Below are positions 55,743 through 63,655 of a stretch of 64,000 nucleotides of DNA, one piece after another; position 1 is the stretch's first letter, and every line of letters begins with the position of its first letter. The notes beneath the pieces are model-generated. The model made no database searches and was not told where the DNA came from. It was given only the letters and a program-made list of their open reading frames with translations. A program made the position numbers and the translations under genes. The DNA is from a virus: positions 28,313 to 92,312 of IMG/VR virus record IMGVR_UViG_3300036861_000275; one strand, given 5' to 3'.

Positions 55743-56806
55743 CCCTCAGACCTTCGGTCCTGGACAAAGACAGGGGCGCTGAAGGTGATCCCGCGTTCTG
55801 GAGTTGTTATCCAGAGCGACTGCTGCGGCGGCTCCGGTTCGAAGTTGCTGACATAGGCGTACTCGTCGTAGCCCTTGAGACAGCCGCCTACCAGAAGACC
55901 GCGCGACGGCAGGAAGATGTTTTGATGCCAGTGCCCGATTAGCATGATGTCGTATGGACGGCCGGCCGCGGCCTGACGACGGGTCTTCCGATGAGTGCCC
56001 AACATCAAGGGCGCCAGCGCTCCTGAAATACCGGACCCGCCTCTAAATTGATCACCGTGGGTGAGCAGATACCTGGTCGAGTAGACACTCACGTGGGCGT
56101 CCGCCGCCTGGGAGATCTCCCACGTAATGCGGGCGTCTAACGCTAGTTCTCGTGATAGCAGCCGATAGAGCAGCCAGTCCAGGTTATCGGCGGCACGCTT
56201 CTTAGCGATCGGCTTGCGCGTCATGCGACCGTGATTACCCGGCACGCCGGCTACATGCACCCTGCCGAACTCGTTGGCTAGTAGTTTGATACCTTGAGCC
56301 ATCGGTCCAATCCAGTGCAGCAGTGAACCGAATAGAGTATCGGAGTTGGTGCGGGCTAACTCCTCATGAATGTTGCCAGAAAATATGTCCCCGCCTAAGG
56401 CAAGAAAGACGCCGTCATACTTCACGCCGCCGAGATAATGGCGCCCTAGCAGGATGGCCCTCTCAAAGCAGCGGCGCAGCCGTAATTCGGCTATCTCCCG
56501 ATTGTAGGCATTGATGCCGTCGACCTCGGCCGGGTCTACGACCTCATCGAAGTGTGTGTCCGTGATAAGCAAACACAGTGTTGCGTGATGCTCTTTCTCG
56601 GTCTTCTTAGGCGGCGCAATCCAGGTGGGTCGCCTGATGGCGGTCGCGTCCAGCATCTCAATCAGATGCACCTGCTCATCGAGGCGAGACCGTTCTTGCT
56701 CTAGGAGTCGGACGCTAGCCTTTAGGGCTGCAATCTTGCGTCCAGCCGTGTCCTGTTCGCGTTGCGCCGCAACAGCCGCTTCATGGACACCGCCCTTTTT
56801 GCTCAT
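55736..56806 (-). CDS. Calcineurin-like metallophosphoesterase
   Basis: A 356-residue protein with a coiled coil (residues ~10-50), then the metal-ligand motifs of the superfamily: DTHFD (~83), GGDIFSG (~138), GNHG (~193), THGDQF (~255) and GHWHQ (~290). It could be a nuclease or nucleotide phosphatase; phage homologues commonly lie near terminase genes. The N-terminal coil may mediate oligomers. Ends seven bases inside the HNH gene. Confidence 0.82.
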   Translation of the reverse strand: MSKKGGVHEAAVAAQREQDTAGRKIAALKASVRLLEQERSRLDEQVHLIEMLDATAIRRPTWIAPPKKTEKEHHATLCLLITDTHFDEVVDPAEVDGINAYNREIAELRLRRCFERAILLGRHYLGGVKYDGVFLALGGDIFSGNIHEELARTNSDTLFGSLLHWIGPMAQGIKLLANEFGRVHVAGVPGNHGRMTRKPIAKKRAADNLDWLLYRLLSRELALDARITWEISQAADAHVSVYSTRYLLTHGDQFRGGSGISGALAPLMLGTHRKTRRQAAAGRPYDIMLIGHWHQNIFLPSRGLLVGGCLKGYDEYAYVSNFEPEPPQQSLWITTPERGITFSAPVFVQDRRSEGW

Positions 56807-56819
56807 CTCTGGCTGTCCC

Positions 56820-57104
56820 TCATACCTTGTTCCCCTTCTTGGGCCTTATAGCATCGCAGTGTTCGCAGCCGTGCGCTCGGTTGATCACGATGGCGTTGCG
56901 TCCACCAGTGTAACCGTATTTCTGGAGCCCGCGCACGATCGCCGCGACGGTGACGGAATAGTCATCCAGGGCATCGAATGTGCCCTTCACGTGTTCCGGG
57001 TGCTTAATCAGGAACTTTACCAGTTTACAGGGGCCTGGATTGTTGTTTCGCATCTCCTTCCGAAACGTATCCAGAGTGAGCGCTGACCTCTTCGATATTG
57101 CCAT
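56820..57104 (-). CDS. Small protein beside terminase, possible DNA-binding
   Basis: A 94-residue basic protein. 'YSVTVAAIVRGLQKYGYTGG' could be a helix-turn-helix, followed by CEHC. It lies just after the large terminase. It may be a small terminase-like factor, but that subunit usually precedes the large one, and I recognise no family. Confidence 0.5.
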   Translation of the reverse strand: MAISKRSALTLDTFRKEMRNNNPGPCKLVKFLIKHPEHVKGTFDALDDYSVTVAAIVRGLQKYGYTGGRNAIVINRAHGCEHCDAIRPKKGNKV

Positions 57105-57113
57105 ATCCCTCCC

Positions 57114-58742
57114 CTAAACTCCCATGAAAGTGCCCGGCCCAGCCTCTCTAGGTGGCGGCGCGCTGCGCCTCATACCAGCTCGTAGCCATTCAGCGGCCGG
57201 GTACTTGACTGCGAGTGCATAGAATAGGGCGTCGCATGTGTTACTCCAGCGCCCCGAGACACGCTTGGCAGCCTCCGCGGTCATAATGATGCGCCCGGTC
57301 GATTGGTCCTTGGGATACCTGAAGCGGCCCTCTAGACCGGAGATCAAATCCCTATTCTCGCCCTTTTCGATCATCATGAACCGCCTACCGCCTTTCGCGC
57401 TCCGCTCGAAACAGGCTAGAGCCGATGCGCGTCTCTCCTCCCATCCTACCGGACCAGGCTGTAGTGATGTGCCTAGTAATTGCATCAAGACCTGCCCCGC
57501 CGTTAGCTGTTGATTCAGAAATACCGGGTCACCTATGTCCTCAAATACAAGTCCGCCCTTTGGACCTCGACCCCACGACGTCGGCTGTGCCCCGCGCATC
57601 AGTAGACCATTCTTACCGAGCCATGGCAACAGCCATCCTCGGATTAACTGCTCCATCGTCGCGTTCTCCATGACGTGGCTGCCGAGCACGTTGACGCCCC
57701 TGTTCTCCGGGAGTATCTGCATGATGACACAAGCAGGATTCGGCTCTTGATCCCACCCTCGTATGATAGGCAGGAACTTGAAAACCGGAAGCGTCTCCGT
57801 TGAAATGTGCTCTTGCGAGAAATTCGGGACGACAGGTTCGCCAACCTGGACGCCGCCGCGCCGGCCTTCCACGAGGCGCGCGACTAGATCATGCCGTCCA
57901 ATAGACTCTAGGAGTTGTTTGTTACGCTCTCGGTAAAGATCAAACTCTCTGGCGCTCTCGGACCAGGCATCACTAGTGGATTGATCAGCAGCTGTTTCGA
58001 TGGCTAAAGCCCTGAAATGAGACGACTTTTCGCCTTGTGGGATCAAGACCCTAGTCACCGACATACTCGCCATGCCAAGTTCTTCCAGCCGCTCCTCGAC
58101 TTTACATATCCAGTGGTCCTGGTCCGGGCTATTCATGGTGACCAGGATTCTCTGCCAGGATACGCCGCTCTGTCTGAGGCAGCTGCCGCCTAGAGCGAAT
58201 ACCTCTTCCGGCACACCTGTGTCCAGTCCCGCAGCAGGCGCGACCTCCTCGAGCCATAGCACCCCGCAGACGAAGCCTTGTAGCTTGTCCGAGTCGGCCT
58301 GCCGATCGAGTCCGAAGAAGTAGATATGCACCATCGGGCGCAGGCCGTCGTTGTCTAATAGGACGCACTCTCGCTTCCCGTCGTGCCAGGCCATCTTGAC
58401 ACCCTTACGTCTCATCTCCTCGATAGAGACCAGGGTCGTGCGCTGGAGGTTGATGAACGTATCCCGGACGCATGCTACCCGGAGTGGAAGCGCCCACTTT
58501 CTGCCCTCGCGGTCAATTCTGTCCGCTAACGCCACGCAGGCCATGAGCCCAGAAGCCGTCTTGCCCTCTCCTCGAGGGCCCTCCAGGATCATAATCCTCA
58601 TCTCGCCCGCGGGCCCGCTGGCAGTACCGGCTATGTAGTATTCCTGGCTGGCCGTCGGTACGAACTCGGGGGAGATGGATGGCGTCGATGCTTTCCATGC
58701 GTCGAGTGGGGACGGATTAACAGACCGTTCGTCGTCGCTCAT
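57114..58742 (-). CDS. Terminase large subunit
   Basis: A 542-residue packaging motor. Start at 58742 (MSDDERSVNPSPLDAW) by TAATG overlap. ATPase: Walker A GPRGEGKT (~54), Walker B VLWLEE (~170) with catalytic Glu, and coupling motif 'RILVTMNSPDQD'. Nuclease domain: 'IIRGWDQEPNPACVIMQ' (first Asp), and late 'SNTCDALFYALAVKYP' (last Asp). It cuts and pumps DNA into the head. The unusual EE and GEGKT resemble podovirus terminases of metagenomic phages; a close relative was not identified. Confidence 0.88.
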   Translation of the reverse strand: MSDDERSVNPSPLDAWKASTPSISPEFVPTASQEYYIAGTASGPAGEMRIMILEGPRGEGKTASGLMACVALADRIDREGRKWALPLRVACVRDTFINLQRTTLVSIEEMRRKGVKMAWHDGKRECVLLDNDGLRPMVHIYFFGLDRQADSDKLQGFVCGVLWLEEVAPAAGLDTGVPEEVFALGGSCLRQSGVSWQRILVTMNSPDQDHWICKVEERLEELGMASMSVTRVLIPQGEKSSHFRALAIETAADQSTSDAWSESAREFDLYRERNKQLLESIGRHDLVARLVEGRRGGVQVGEPVVPNFSQEHISTETLPVFKFLPIIRGWDQEPNPACVIMQILPENRGVNVLGSHVMENATMEQLIRGWLLPWLGKNGLLMRGAQPTSWGRGPKGGLVFEDIGDPVFLNQQLTAGQVLMQLLGTSLQPGPVGWEERRASALACFERSAKGGRRFMMIEKGENRDLISGLEGRFRYPKDQSTGRIIMTAEAAKRVSGRWSNTCDALFYALAVKYPAAEWLRAGMRRSAPPPREAGPGTFMGV

Positions 58743-58858
58743 TAACGCCATTCGTCAGGATCTACATCAGAGGAACCCATCAAGAGCAAAACCGACAGGA
58801 TCAAAGCGGCACCTGTGATGAGACCGACTAGTAGTGCCATACCGTAGTCGCATTCCAT
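58742..58858 (-). CDS. 38-residue membrane protein
   Basis: Frame MECDYGMALLVGLITGAALI onward, ending DVDPDEWR. One membrane helix, acidic tail. Stop fused with the terminase ATG (TAATG); GGATCT just upstream and AGGAGG farther up. Function unknown. Confidence 0.5.
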   Translation of the reverse strand: MECDYGMALLVGLITGAALILSVLLLMGSSDVDPDEWR

Positions 58859-58886
58859 AGATCCTATTCTACCTCCTCGTGACGCT

Positions 58887-58916
58887 CGCCGGCCCCAATG
58901 TCGTCTGAGGCCGGCG
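58887..58916. repeat. 8-bp inverted repeat before the terminase operon
   Basis: CGCCGGCC (58887-58894) and GGCCGGCG (58909-58916) form a strong G+C stem with a 14-base loop in the only gap of this part. No T-run follows. It may be a weak terminator of the RusA-side operon or a leader structure. Confidence 0.5.
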
Positions 58917-58933
58917 GGCCACGTGGATCGACC

Positions 58934-58964
58934 TATATAGTGTAACCAGTCGTTATTGTGTCAC
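58934..58964 (-). promoter_or_regulatory. Possible promoter for the terminase operon
   Basis: Minus strand: GTGACA (58964-58959), then 18-19 bases, then CTATAT/TATATA (58940-58934). It overlaps the end of the RusA gene and lies about 75 bases before the small membrane-protein gene. The -10 is good, the -35 lacks the first T. Low certainty. Confidence 0.35.
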
Positions 58965-59438
58965 TTCCCCTTCTTGCCGAACGGATTCGGCTTTGGGGCG
59001 CCCTTTGGGGGCGCCGGAGTCTTGGGGTACGCCATCTGTATCACCTCCCTTCTTTGGTACTGCTATGCACGGCCTGTCGAGCTTAATCACTTCTATCACG
59101 GTCCTAGGGTTAGCTTTGTCGTAGTAGCGCCATGCCGCCACCGAGAGGACCTGGGAGTCGTCATCCCACACAACCCCTGTCAGCGCGTCGATGGCTAGCT
59201 TCAGGAGATTGTCGATGTCCTGCCGTCGGCGAGTGGCGTGGAAGAATGCGACCGCGAGACCGTATGCGGTATCGGCTTTTGGTTTGATGTCCTGGATTTG
59301 TGATTTGACCGTGATTGCGATGTGTTTCTCCCGGTCTCTGGTCGTCTTAGGCGTGAACGCTATACCGGTCTTGCGGACAAAGCGTGGCCTGCCCTTCCCG
59401 ATAGGATCTCCTGGAATGGTAATACTGAGGATGCTCAC
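58953..59438 (-). CDS. RusA-like Holliday-junction resolvase
   Basis: A 161-residue protein. 'ITIPGDPIGKGRPRFVRKTG' and 'QDIDNLLKLAIDALTGVVWD' with DDSQV hold the RusA catalytic Asp residues (IDNLxKxxxDxLxG.. .DDxQ). It cuts four-way junctions before packaging. Start GTG fused with the RNA-ligase stop. The C-terminal ~35 residues are a Lys/Gly-rich tail not found in the typical 120-residue RusA. Confidence 0.88.
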   Translation of the reverse strand: MSILSITIPGDPIGKGRPRFVRKTGIAFTPKTTRDREKHIAITVKSQIQDIKPKADTAYGLAVAFFHATRRRQDIDNLLKLAIDALTGVVWDDDSQVLSVAAWRYYDKANPRTVIEVIKLDRPCIAVPKKGGDTDGVPQDSGAPKGRPKAESVRQEGEVTQ

Positions 59439-60346
59439 TGGGCCGGCTCAGGCGACTCCGGCTCGGCGAGCTTCGCCTTCCACCAATCCGGCAGCCCTGC
59501 TGCTACCCCCCGGACAATCTTCGGCATCGCCCACGCCATCAGCTTGTCTGCAATTTCCTCCCGACATTCCTTCTCGACGTCGGCTCTCACCTCTCGCATC
59601 AGCGCCCCGATGTCTTGGGGGGAGTTCGTGAGCACCCCTCGCTCTTGGAGGTGTATAGCGGCCTTGTTCCATCTCGCCGGTGTCGCAAGGGCCTTTTGAA
59701 TCCCGGTGATGATGTCAACGCTGCCCGGATTCGCAGCCTTCCATGCGGCGGCGTGGATCTCCGTGAATTCCTTGCTGACCACCTTAGCCATCAGCGGGAA
59801 TTTCTTGGAGTTGGGGTCCATATCGAAGTAGTTCTTGATGACCACGCCCTCAATGTCCTGTCCGCCCAGAACACTCGGTCGCTTCAACAGGCCAAGCCAG
59901 TCGAACCCGAGGGCCGCCGTCCCGACGTAGATGATGGGTACCGTCTCCCATCCAAGCCCCTGTGCTTCATACAACAGCTCTGCTGGAACTAGAAATCTAC
60001 CCGGCTCAGTCTCGACGTCGAACAGAATCACGTTATCTTGAGGAATACGGTCGTAGGCTAGAACGTTGTGCCTCGGTCTGGATAGGTACTCTGCCCGATA
60101 GATCCATCCAGGCTTGAGCGTCGAGGCCCGGCTTAGAATCTGTTGCACTCCCGGCGCGAATAGCTTCTCCGGTGCTTCCAAGTCGATTCTGGCGCCCTTC
60201 GATCGGATCTCGATGCCGCCGGCGCCATCAGCCGAGAAAGAGATTTGAGACCCGTCGATTTTCTCCTGTATGACGACAGGTCCGGTGAATAGCCTTTCGG
60301 CGTACTTGTGTTTCAGGTGGTAGATATTGGCGTAGGACTCTAGCAT
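59435..60346 (-). CDS. RNA ligase, nucleotidyltransferase superfamily
   Basis: A 303-residue protein starting MLESYANIYHLKHKYAERL at 60346, behind AAGGGGGATAGGG. Motif I is 'QEKIDGSQISFSADGAGG' (catalytic Lys in EKIDGS), motif III/IIIa 'NVILFDVETEPG', motif IV 'DIEGVVIKNYFD', motif V 'PLMAKVVSKEF'. This fits Rnl2/editing-ligase-like enzymes that repair nicked RNA; such ligases in phages counter host tRNA cleavage. No polynucleotide kinase is seen here. Confidence 0.85.
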   Translation of the reverse strand: MLESYANIYHLKHKYAERLFTGPVVIQEKIDGSQISFSADGAGGIEIRSKGARIDLEAPEKLFAPGVQQILSRASTLKPGWIYRAEYLSRPRHNVLAYDRIPQDNVILFDVETEPGRFLVPAELLYEAQGLGWETVPIIYVGTAALGFDWLGLLKRPSVLGGQDIEGVVIKNYFDMDPNSKKFPLMAKVVSKEFTEIHAAAWKAANPGSVDIITGIQKALATPARWNKAAIHLQERGVLTNSPQDIGALMREVRADVEKECREEIADKLMAWAMPKIVRGVAAGLPDWWKAKLAEPESPEPAQ

Positions 60347-60359
60347 CCCTATCCCCCTT

Positions 60360-60548
60360 CTAGGCGTCCGTCGCACTCACGTAGGGATTGTGCCGGTTGC
60401 TGCCAGGTTCCGGACATGGCGGGTTCAAGTCTTTGTCGTCACCATCCGGCTCGATCGTGCCATCGGCGAGGGCAATCTCGTTCTGGTCCTCGATACCACA
60501 ATCTAGACACCAGGCTCCGGGCCATCCACTCCACCTATGATTCAGCAT
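60360..60548 (-). CDS. Small zinc-motif protein
   Basis: A 62-residue acidic protein: 'GWPGAWCLDCGIEDQNEIAL' and 'PPCPEPGSNRHNPY'. The three cysteines plus His could bind one metal. Similar short proteins with 'GaWC..CG.eD' occur in phages. It begins inside the end of the dCMP deaminase gene. Confidence 0.6.
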   Translation of the reverse strand: MLNHRWSGWPGAWCLDCGIEDQNEIALADGTIEPDGDDKDLNPPCPEPGSNRHNPYVSATDA

Positions 60549-60979
60549 TGGTAGAGCACCACCTCGGCTCCCGCCTCGAGAGCGAGAGCCCGAGCCTGCT
60601 CGAGGCTCATCCCCCAGCGATCGACCTTATCCTGCGGTATCGTCGGCGCTACGAAGCGCTTGATACCGGCCGACAGCATCAGCATGGCACATCTGGTACA
60701 GGATAGAAACGGCCATGTGTAGAGTGTCGCCCCTCGGACCGACCTGGTAGCGTTGACCAGCGCGTTACACTCGCAGTGCACGATCAGTTCGTACTTGATG
60801 ACCCGATCGTTAAGGCGCTCTTCTGTGTCCGCAATGCCTGGTGGGAAGCCGTTGTAGCCAGCACCTATGATGATCCGGTTCTCGACAATGACTGCGCCTG
60901 TCTTCGTGCTCGGATCTTTACTCCAACCAGCGATGCTTTGAGCAATGCTCAGGAATCGTCGATCCCACTTCTCATTCAT
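60542..60979 (-). CDS. Deoxycytidylate deaminase
   Basis: A 145-residue enzyme: zinc motifs 'VHCECNALVNA' (H-x-E) and 'FLSCTRCAMLML' (C-x2-C), with 'WSKDPSTKTGAVIVENRIII' and 'GYNGFPPGI' upstream as in dCMP deaminases. It converts dCMP to dUMP to feed dTTP synthesis. GGAGGCAAATAG precedes its ATG. With the DUF5664 protein it points to control of dNTP pools. Confidence 0.9.
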   Translation of the reverse strand: MNEKWDRRFLSIAQSIAGWSKDPSTKTGAVIVENRIIIGAGYNGFPPGIADTEERLNDRVIKYELIVHCECNALVNATRSVRGATLYTWPFLSCTRCAMLMLSAGIKRFVAPTIPQDKVDRWGMSLEQARALALEAGAEVVLYQC

Positions 60980-61126
60980 CTATTTGCCTCCAGGGGCAGA
61001 GTGACAAGCATGCTCCCTGAGGGCCTCCTTGAGAGTCCTGTCGATATTACCCAAGCCGGTCGCTAGGGTGGCAACCAGGAAGAAGCCTATTACGACAATC
61101 GTGATGCCTGTCAAAACATCGCTCAT
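60980..61126 (-). CDS. 48-residue membrane protein
   Basis: Starts MSDVLTGITIVVIGFFLVAT at 61126 (ATGA overlap). One membrane helix, charged C-terminus with one Cys and His. No family recognised. Confidence 0.55.
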   Translation of the reverse strand: MSDVLTGITIVVIGFFLVATLATGLGNIDRTLKEALREHACHSAPGGK

Positions 61127-61299
61127 TGGTGCGAGCTGTCCTTTCTGAGATATGCTGGTCCTTGCCACTGCCGCCACGGGTGTCCAGGTTTGTGTTGCTT
61201 TGCCAGTTTGGCGGCAAGGGCCGGAGTGAAGTGCCCTGCCAGGTTGCGGCCTGGCTTGGGCTTGCTCACTGTAGGGCGCGCCGGCTTCTTGTTGGTCAT
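61123..61299 (-). CDS. 58-residue basic protein
   Basis: Starts MTNKKPARPTVSKPKPGRNL and continues 'HFTPALAAKLAKQHKPGHPW'. Strongly basic, so it may bind nucleic acid. It is fused by ATGA overlaps to the zinc protein upstream and the membrane protein downstream. Confidence 0.55.
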   Translation of the reverse strand: MTNKKPARPTVSKPKPGRNLAGHFTPALAAKLAKQHKPGHPWRQWQGPAYLRKDSSHQ

Positions 61300-61475
61300 G
61301 GATCGGTACAGTCCCTCGTGTAGCCACAGGCCTCACAACGCAACTTACAGTGATGCTCGGTCATGACATTACCGCATTGATCGCAAAGCGCGGGGGCACC
61401 ATCGCGAGGAACTTCATATTCGCGCCTCTCCGGCAGATCCTCTCCCCCGGGGTGGGAACCTGCTGGCGCCATCAT
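61296..61475 (-). CDS. 59-residue zinc-ribbon protein
   Basis: The frame from ATG 61475 reads MMAPAGSHPGGEDLPERREY, then LCDQCGNVM and CKLRCEACGYTRDCTDP. Six cysteines form a zinc ribbon of a common phage/bacterial type whose end is 'RC..CG..rDCsd'. Shine-Dalgarno is poor, so an internal start is possible. Confidence 0.55.
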   Translation of the reverse strand: MMAPAGSHPGGEDLPERREYEVPRDGAPALCDQCGNVMTEHHCKLRCEACGYTRDCTDP

Positions 61476-61572
61476 AAAGGTTGGGCGCCGCCGCGTCGCG
61501 CATCGGCGGTTTCAATCCCCTTAGGGACACCAGGCCGGTCGTGTACGGCTGGTGCGCTCCCTCCAGGGCCAT
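61414..61572 (-). CDS. Possible 52-residue ORF in the gap
   Basis: A frame from ATG 61572 (MALEGAHQPYTTGLVSLRGL) to TGA 61414, filling the gap after the SDR gene and overlapping the zinc-ribbon gene by 62 bases. No motif; weak Shine-Dalgarno. Listed because nothing else occupies 61476-61581. Confidence 0.25.
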   Translation of the reverse strand: MALEGAHQPYTTGLVSLRGLKPPMRDAAAPNLYDGASRFPPRGRGSAGEARI

Positions 61573-61581
61573 CGCCCAAAA

Positions 61582-62574
61582 TCACTTGGTTTTCTCTTCC
61601 CAGTACGACAGGATGTCCTTCAACGTCTGCTCGAACTTGATTGTCGGGGCCCAGCCCAGCTCTGCCGTTATCTTGTCGTGGCTCCCCCGTAGAACTGGCA
61701 CGTCAGACGGGCGAAGACGGTTCATGTCCAGTCGAATATCTACCTGGTCATCGGTGAGACCGGCCTCCGTCAACAGTGTGTCCAACACGTCAGCTATCTC
61801 CCAGTCTTCCCCTGAGCACAGATTGTAGACTTCGCCCGGCGTCCCTCGCAACAGTAAATCCCAGTATCCCCGGACGATGTCTCGGACGTCGGTATAGTCG
61901 CGTCTCGCCATCAAGTCGCCGACGAAGATGGGGGGATGTTTCTCTCCGGCCTCGATCGCCTTCCGAGCCCTGAGAACTTGGCGGGCGAAGTTCGATGTCA
62001 CGAAATGTTCGCCTCGACGTGGCCCTTCGTGATTGAAGGCCCTGGACCGGATAATCTGTAGACCGTAGCTCTTGAAGTACTGATAGCCCATCAGGTCTTG
62101 AGCTACCTTCGATACTGCGTATGGAGACAGCGGCCGTAGTGGTTGGCTCTCGGAGACAGGTAGTTCCTCCTCGGCGATGAATCCATACTCCTCGCTCGAC
62201 CCGATTACCAGGACCCTGGTGTCTGTCCCGGCCATGGCGGTCCCGAGTACTGCTTCTAGCACGTTCATCTGGCCTATCACATTGTTGGTCAACGTGTGAT
62301 GCGGCTGATCCCACGATGCCCGCACGAACGACTGGGCGGCCAGGTGGATGATGTATCTGTATCCGCTCTCTTCGTTGATCAGATCCTGCACCGACACAGG
62401 GTCCGTCAGCTCACAGTGGGCCAGCCTCAGCCGCGTATTGCCCAACACGCCCTGTAGATTCTCGACATTAGACCGCAGCCGTATGGCGGCGGTGACGTCT
62501 GCCCCCTTGCCGAGAGCGTACTCGACAAAGTGAGAGCCTACGAATCCATTAGCGCCGGTTACTAAGACTTTCAT
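61582..62574 (-). CDS. GDP-mannose 4,6-dehydratase/reductase-type SDR
   Basis: A 330-residue extended SDR. Start at 62574 (MKVLVTGANGFVGSHFVEYA) by ATGA overlap. NAD motif TGANGFVGSH, 'IIHLAAQSFVRASWDQP', active site 'GSSEEYG' ... 'YAVSK' (Tyr-x3-Lys), and the GMD/RMD-type 'AFNHEGPRRGEHFVTSNFAR', then 'VGDLMARRDYTDVRDIVRGY'. It acts on an NDP-hexose, probably GDP-mannose or its 4-keto product, to give a deoxy-sugar precursor. Which of the two steps cannot be fixed by eye. Confidence 0.82.
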   Translation of the reverse strand: MKVLVTGANGFVGSHFVEYALGKGADVTAAIRLRSNVENLQGVLGNTRLRLAHCELTDPVSVQDLINEESGYRYIIHLAAQSFVRASWDQPHHTLTNNVIGQMNVLEAVLGTAMAGTDTRVLVIGSSEEYGFIAEEELPVSESQPLRPLSPYAVSKVAQDLMGYQYFKSYGLQIIRSRAFNHEGPRRGEHFVTSNFARQVLRARKAIEAGEKHPPIFVGDLMARRDYTDVRDIVRGYWDLLLRGTPGEVYNLCSGEDWEIADVLDTLLTEAGLTDDQVDIRLDMNRLRPSDVPVLRGSHDKITAELGWAPTIKFEQTLKDILSYWEEKTK

Positions 62575-62921
62575 CGGGACGCCTGGATCGCTCTCCGCAG
62601 CAGAGCTATGACGTCTCTTTTTTCCGTGCGTAGGTCGTCGTTGAAATTTTCCACCGAGAAAGCCAGCCAGATTGGCTTGTTGATCGTATCCTTCAGTAAC
62701 CCTAGAGTGTTTTCGACGGTCCTCTTCGGGGCGTGTAGGCGGCGCGCACAAACCAAGACGGCTCCATTGAGACAGAAGCGCACAGCTTCCCGATCGCGAA
62801 TATTGGTCCAGGTCCCGTCGCGTAGTTGCGCGTTACCGCCTTGACACCAGGCCCTTCGCCCGCTGAGAAGTTTGAGCGCCCGTTGCAGCACCATCCGCGT
62901 CGTCACTTTACGGTTGATCAT
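62571..62921 (-). CDS. DUF6197-like protein, copy 1
   Basis: A 116-residue protein starting MINRKVTTRMVLQRALKLL at 62921 (ATGA overlap). Shared pattern with the next two genes: 'L..ALkLL..R..W.Q', 'A..FCLNGAVLVCARRL', a late 'NDDLRTEKRDVIALLRRAI'. DUF6197 proteins have this Trp-Gln, Cys-Leu-x-Gly-Ala pattern and no known function. Confidence 0.6.
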   Translation of the reverse strand: MINRKVTTRMVLQRALKLLSGRRAWCQGGNAQLRDGTWTNIRDREAVRFCLNGAVLVCARRLHAPKRTVENTLGLLKDTINKPIWLAFSVENFNDDLRTEKRDVIALLRRAIQASR

Positions 62922-63253
62922 GAGCGCACCCGGATAGCGCGTTTCAGTACAGATACTACTTCTTCCCACCGCCGACCTTCCGTATCGTTATACGCCACGA
63001 TAGGCGGCAAGTTAAGGTTTCCCAGTGTTCTCAGTACTCTCCGCCTCGCCTGCCATATCTCGTCGGAGTCAGCGCCTAATCTGTATCCCGCCGCTATGAT
63101 AGCGCCGCTGAGACAGAATTGGCAGGCCGATGGATCATTCACGTTCACGTACATTCCATTAGAGTTTTGAGCCTCAAGATATTGTATCCAGTTTCTCTTC
63201 CGGCCTAGCAGCTTCAGCGCCAATCTGAGGATATTTAGTGGCCGCACTTTCAT
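62918..63253 (-). CDS. DUF6197-like protein, copy 2
   Basis: A 111-residue protein starting MKVRPLNILRLALKLLGRKR. 'NWIQYLEAQNSNGMYVNVND', 'SACQFCLSGAIIAAGYRL' and 'VAYNDTEGRRWEEVVSVLKR' align with its neighbours. The two Cys in CQFC are kept in copy 3 (CSWC). ATGA overlap with copy 1. Confidence 0.6.
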   Translation of the reverse strand: MKVRPLNILRLALKLLGRKRNWIQYLEAQNSNGMYVNVNDPSACQFCLSGAIIAAGYRLGADSDEIWQARRRVLRTLGNLNLPPIVAYNDTEGRRWEEVVSVLKRAIRVRS

Positions 63254-63286
63254 GTTTTCCGCCCTACTTAGAAGGCCATGGCCTAT

Positions 63287-63655
63287 TTAGGAGAGTCGCT
63301 CTATCGTCCGTCGGAGCATGTCTAGAACCGGCGCCTTACTGCACTGCCTGTCATTGAAGGCTTCCACGCTCGGATACTCGGATAAAAATCCCATATGGGA
63401 GATGGTCTGGTACACGGCTCCGGAGGCGTAGTTTTCTACTTGGCCTATAAGGCTAGGGGAGATGTCGAGGCTGTAGCTGGCTTCGATGATAGCGCCACTC
63501 AAACACCAGGAACAGGCACTCTTACTGCCAGCATAGACCACGTTATCTCCCGCGTCTCGGGCGTAGGCCCTCTGGGTCCATGCTCCACGCTTACTCAGAA
63601 GGCCCATTGAGCGGTGCAAGACTGTGAGGACATGCTTCCGTTGGGCTATGGTCAT
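63287..63655 (-). CDS. DUF6197-like protein, copy 3
   Basis: A 122-residue protein starting MTIAQRKHVLTVLHRSMGLL. 'GAWTQRAYARDAGDNVVYAG', 'SACSWCLSGAIIEASYSL' and 'AFNDRQCSKAPVLDMLRRTI' match copies 1 and 2. It has an insertion before the C-terminal helix. ATGA overlap with the small membrane gene upstream. Confidence 0.6.
   Translation of the reverse strand: MTIAQRKHVLTVLHRSMGLLSKRGAWTQRAYARDAGDNVVYAGSKSACSWCLSGAIIEASYSLDISPSLIGQVENYASGAVYQTISHMGFLSEYPSVEAFNDRQCSKAPVLDMLRRTIERLS

Noticed and set aside
58920-58960. T7/SP6-like promoter (ACACTATATAGG)
   Set aside because: The resemblance is short, few other copies were found, and no phage RNA polymerase gene is visible.
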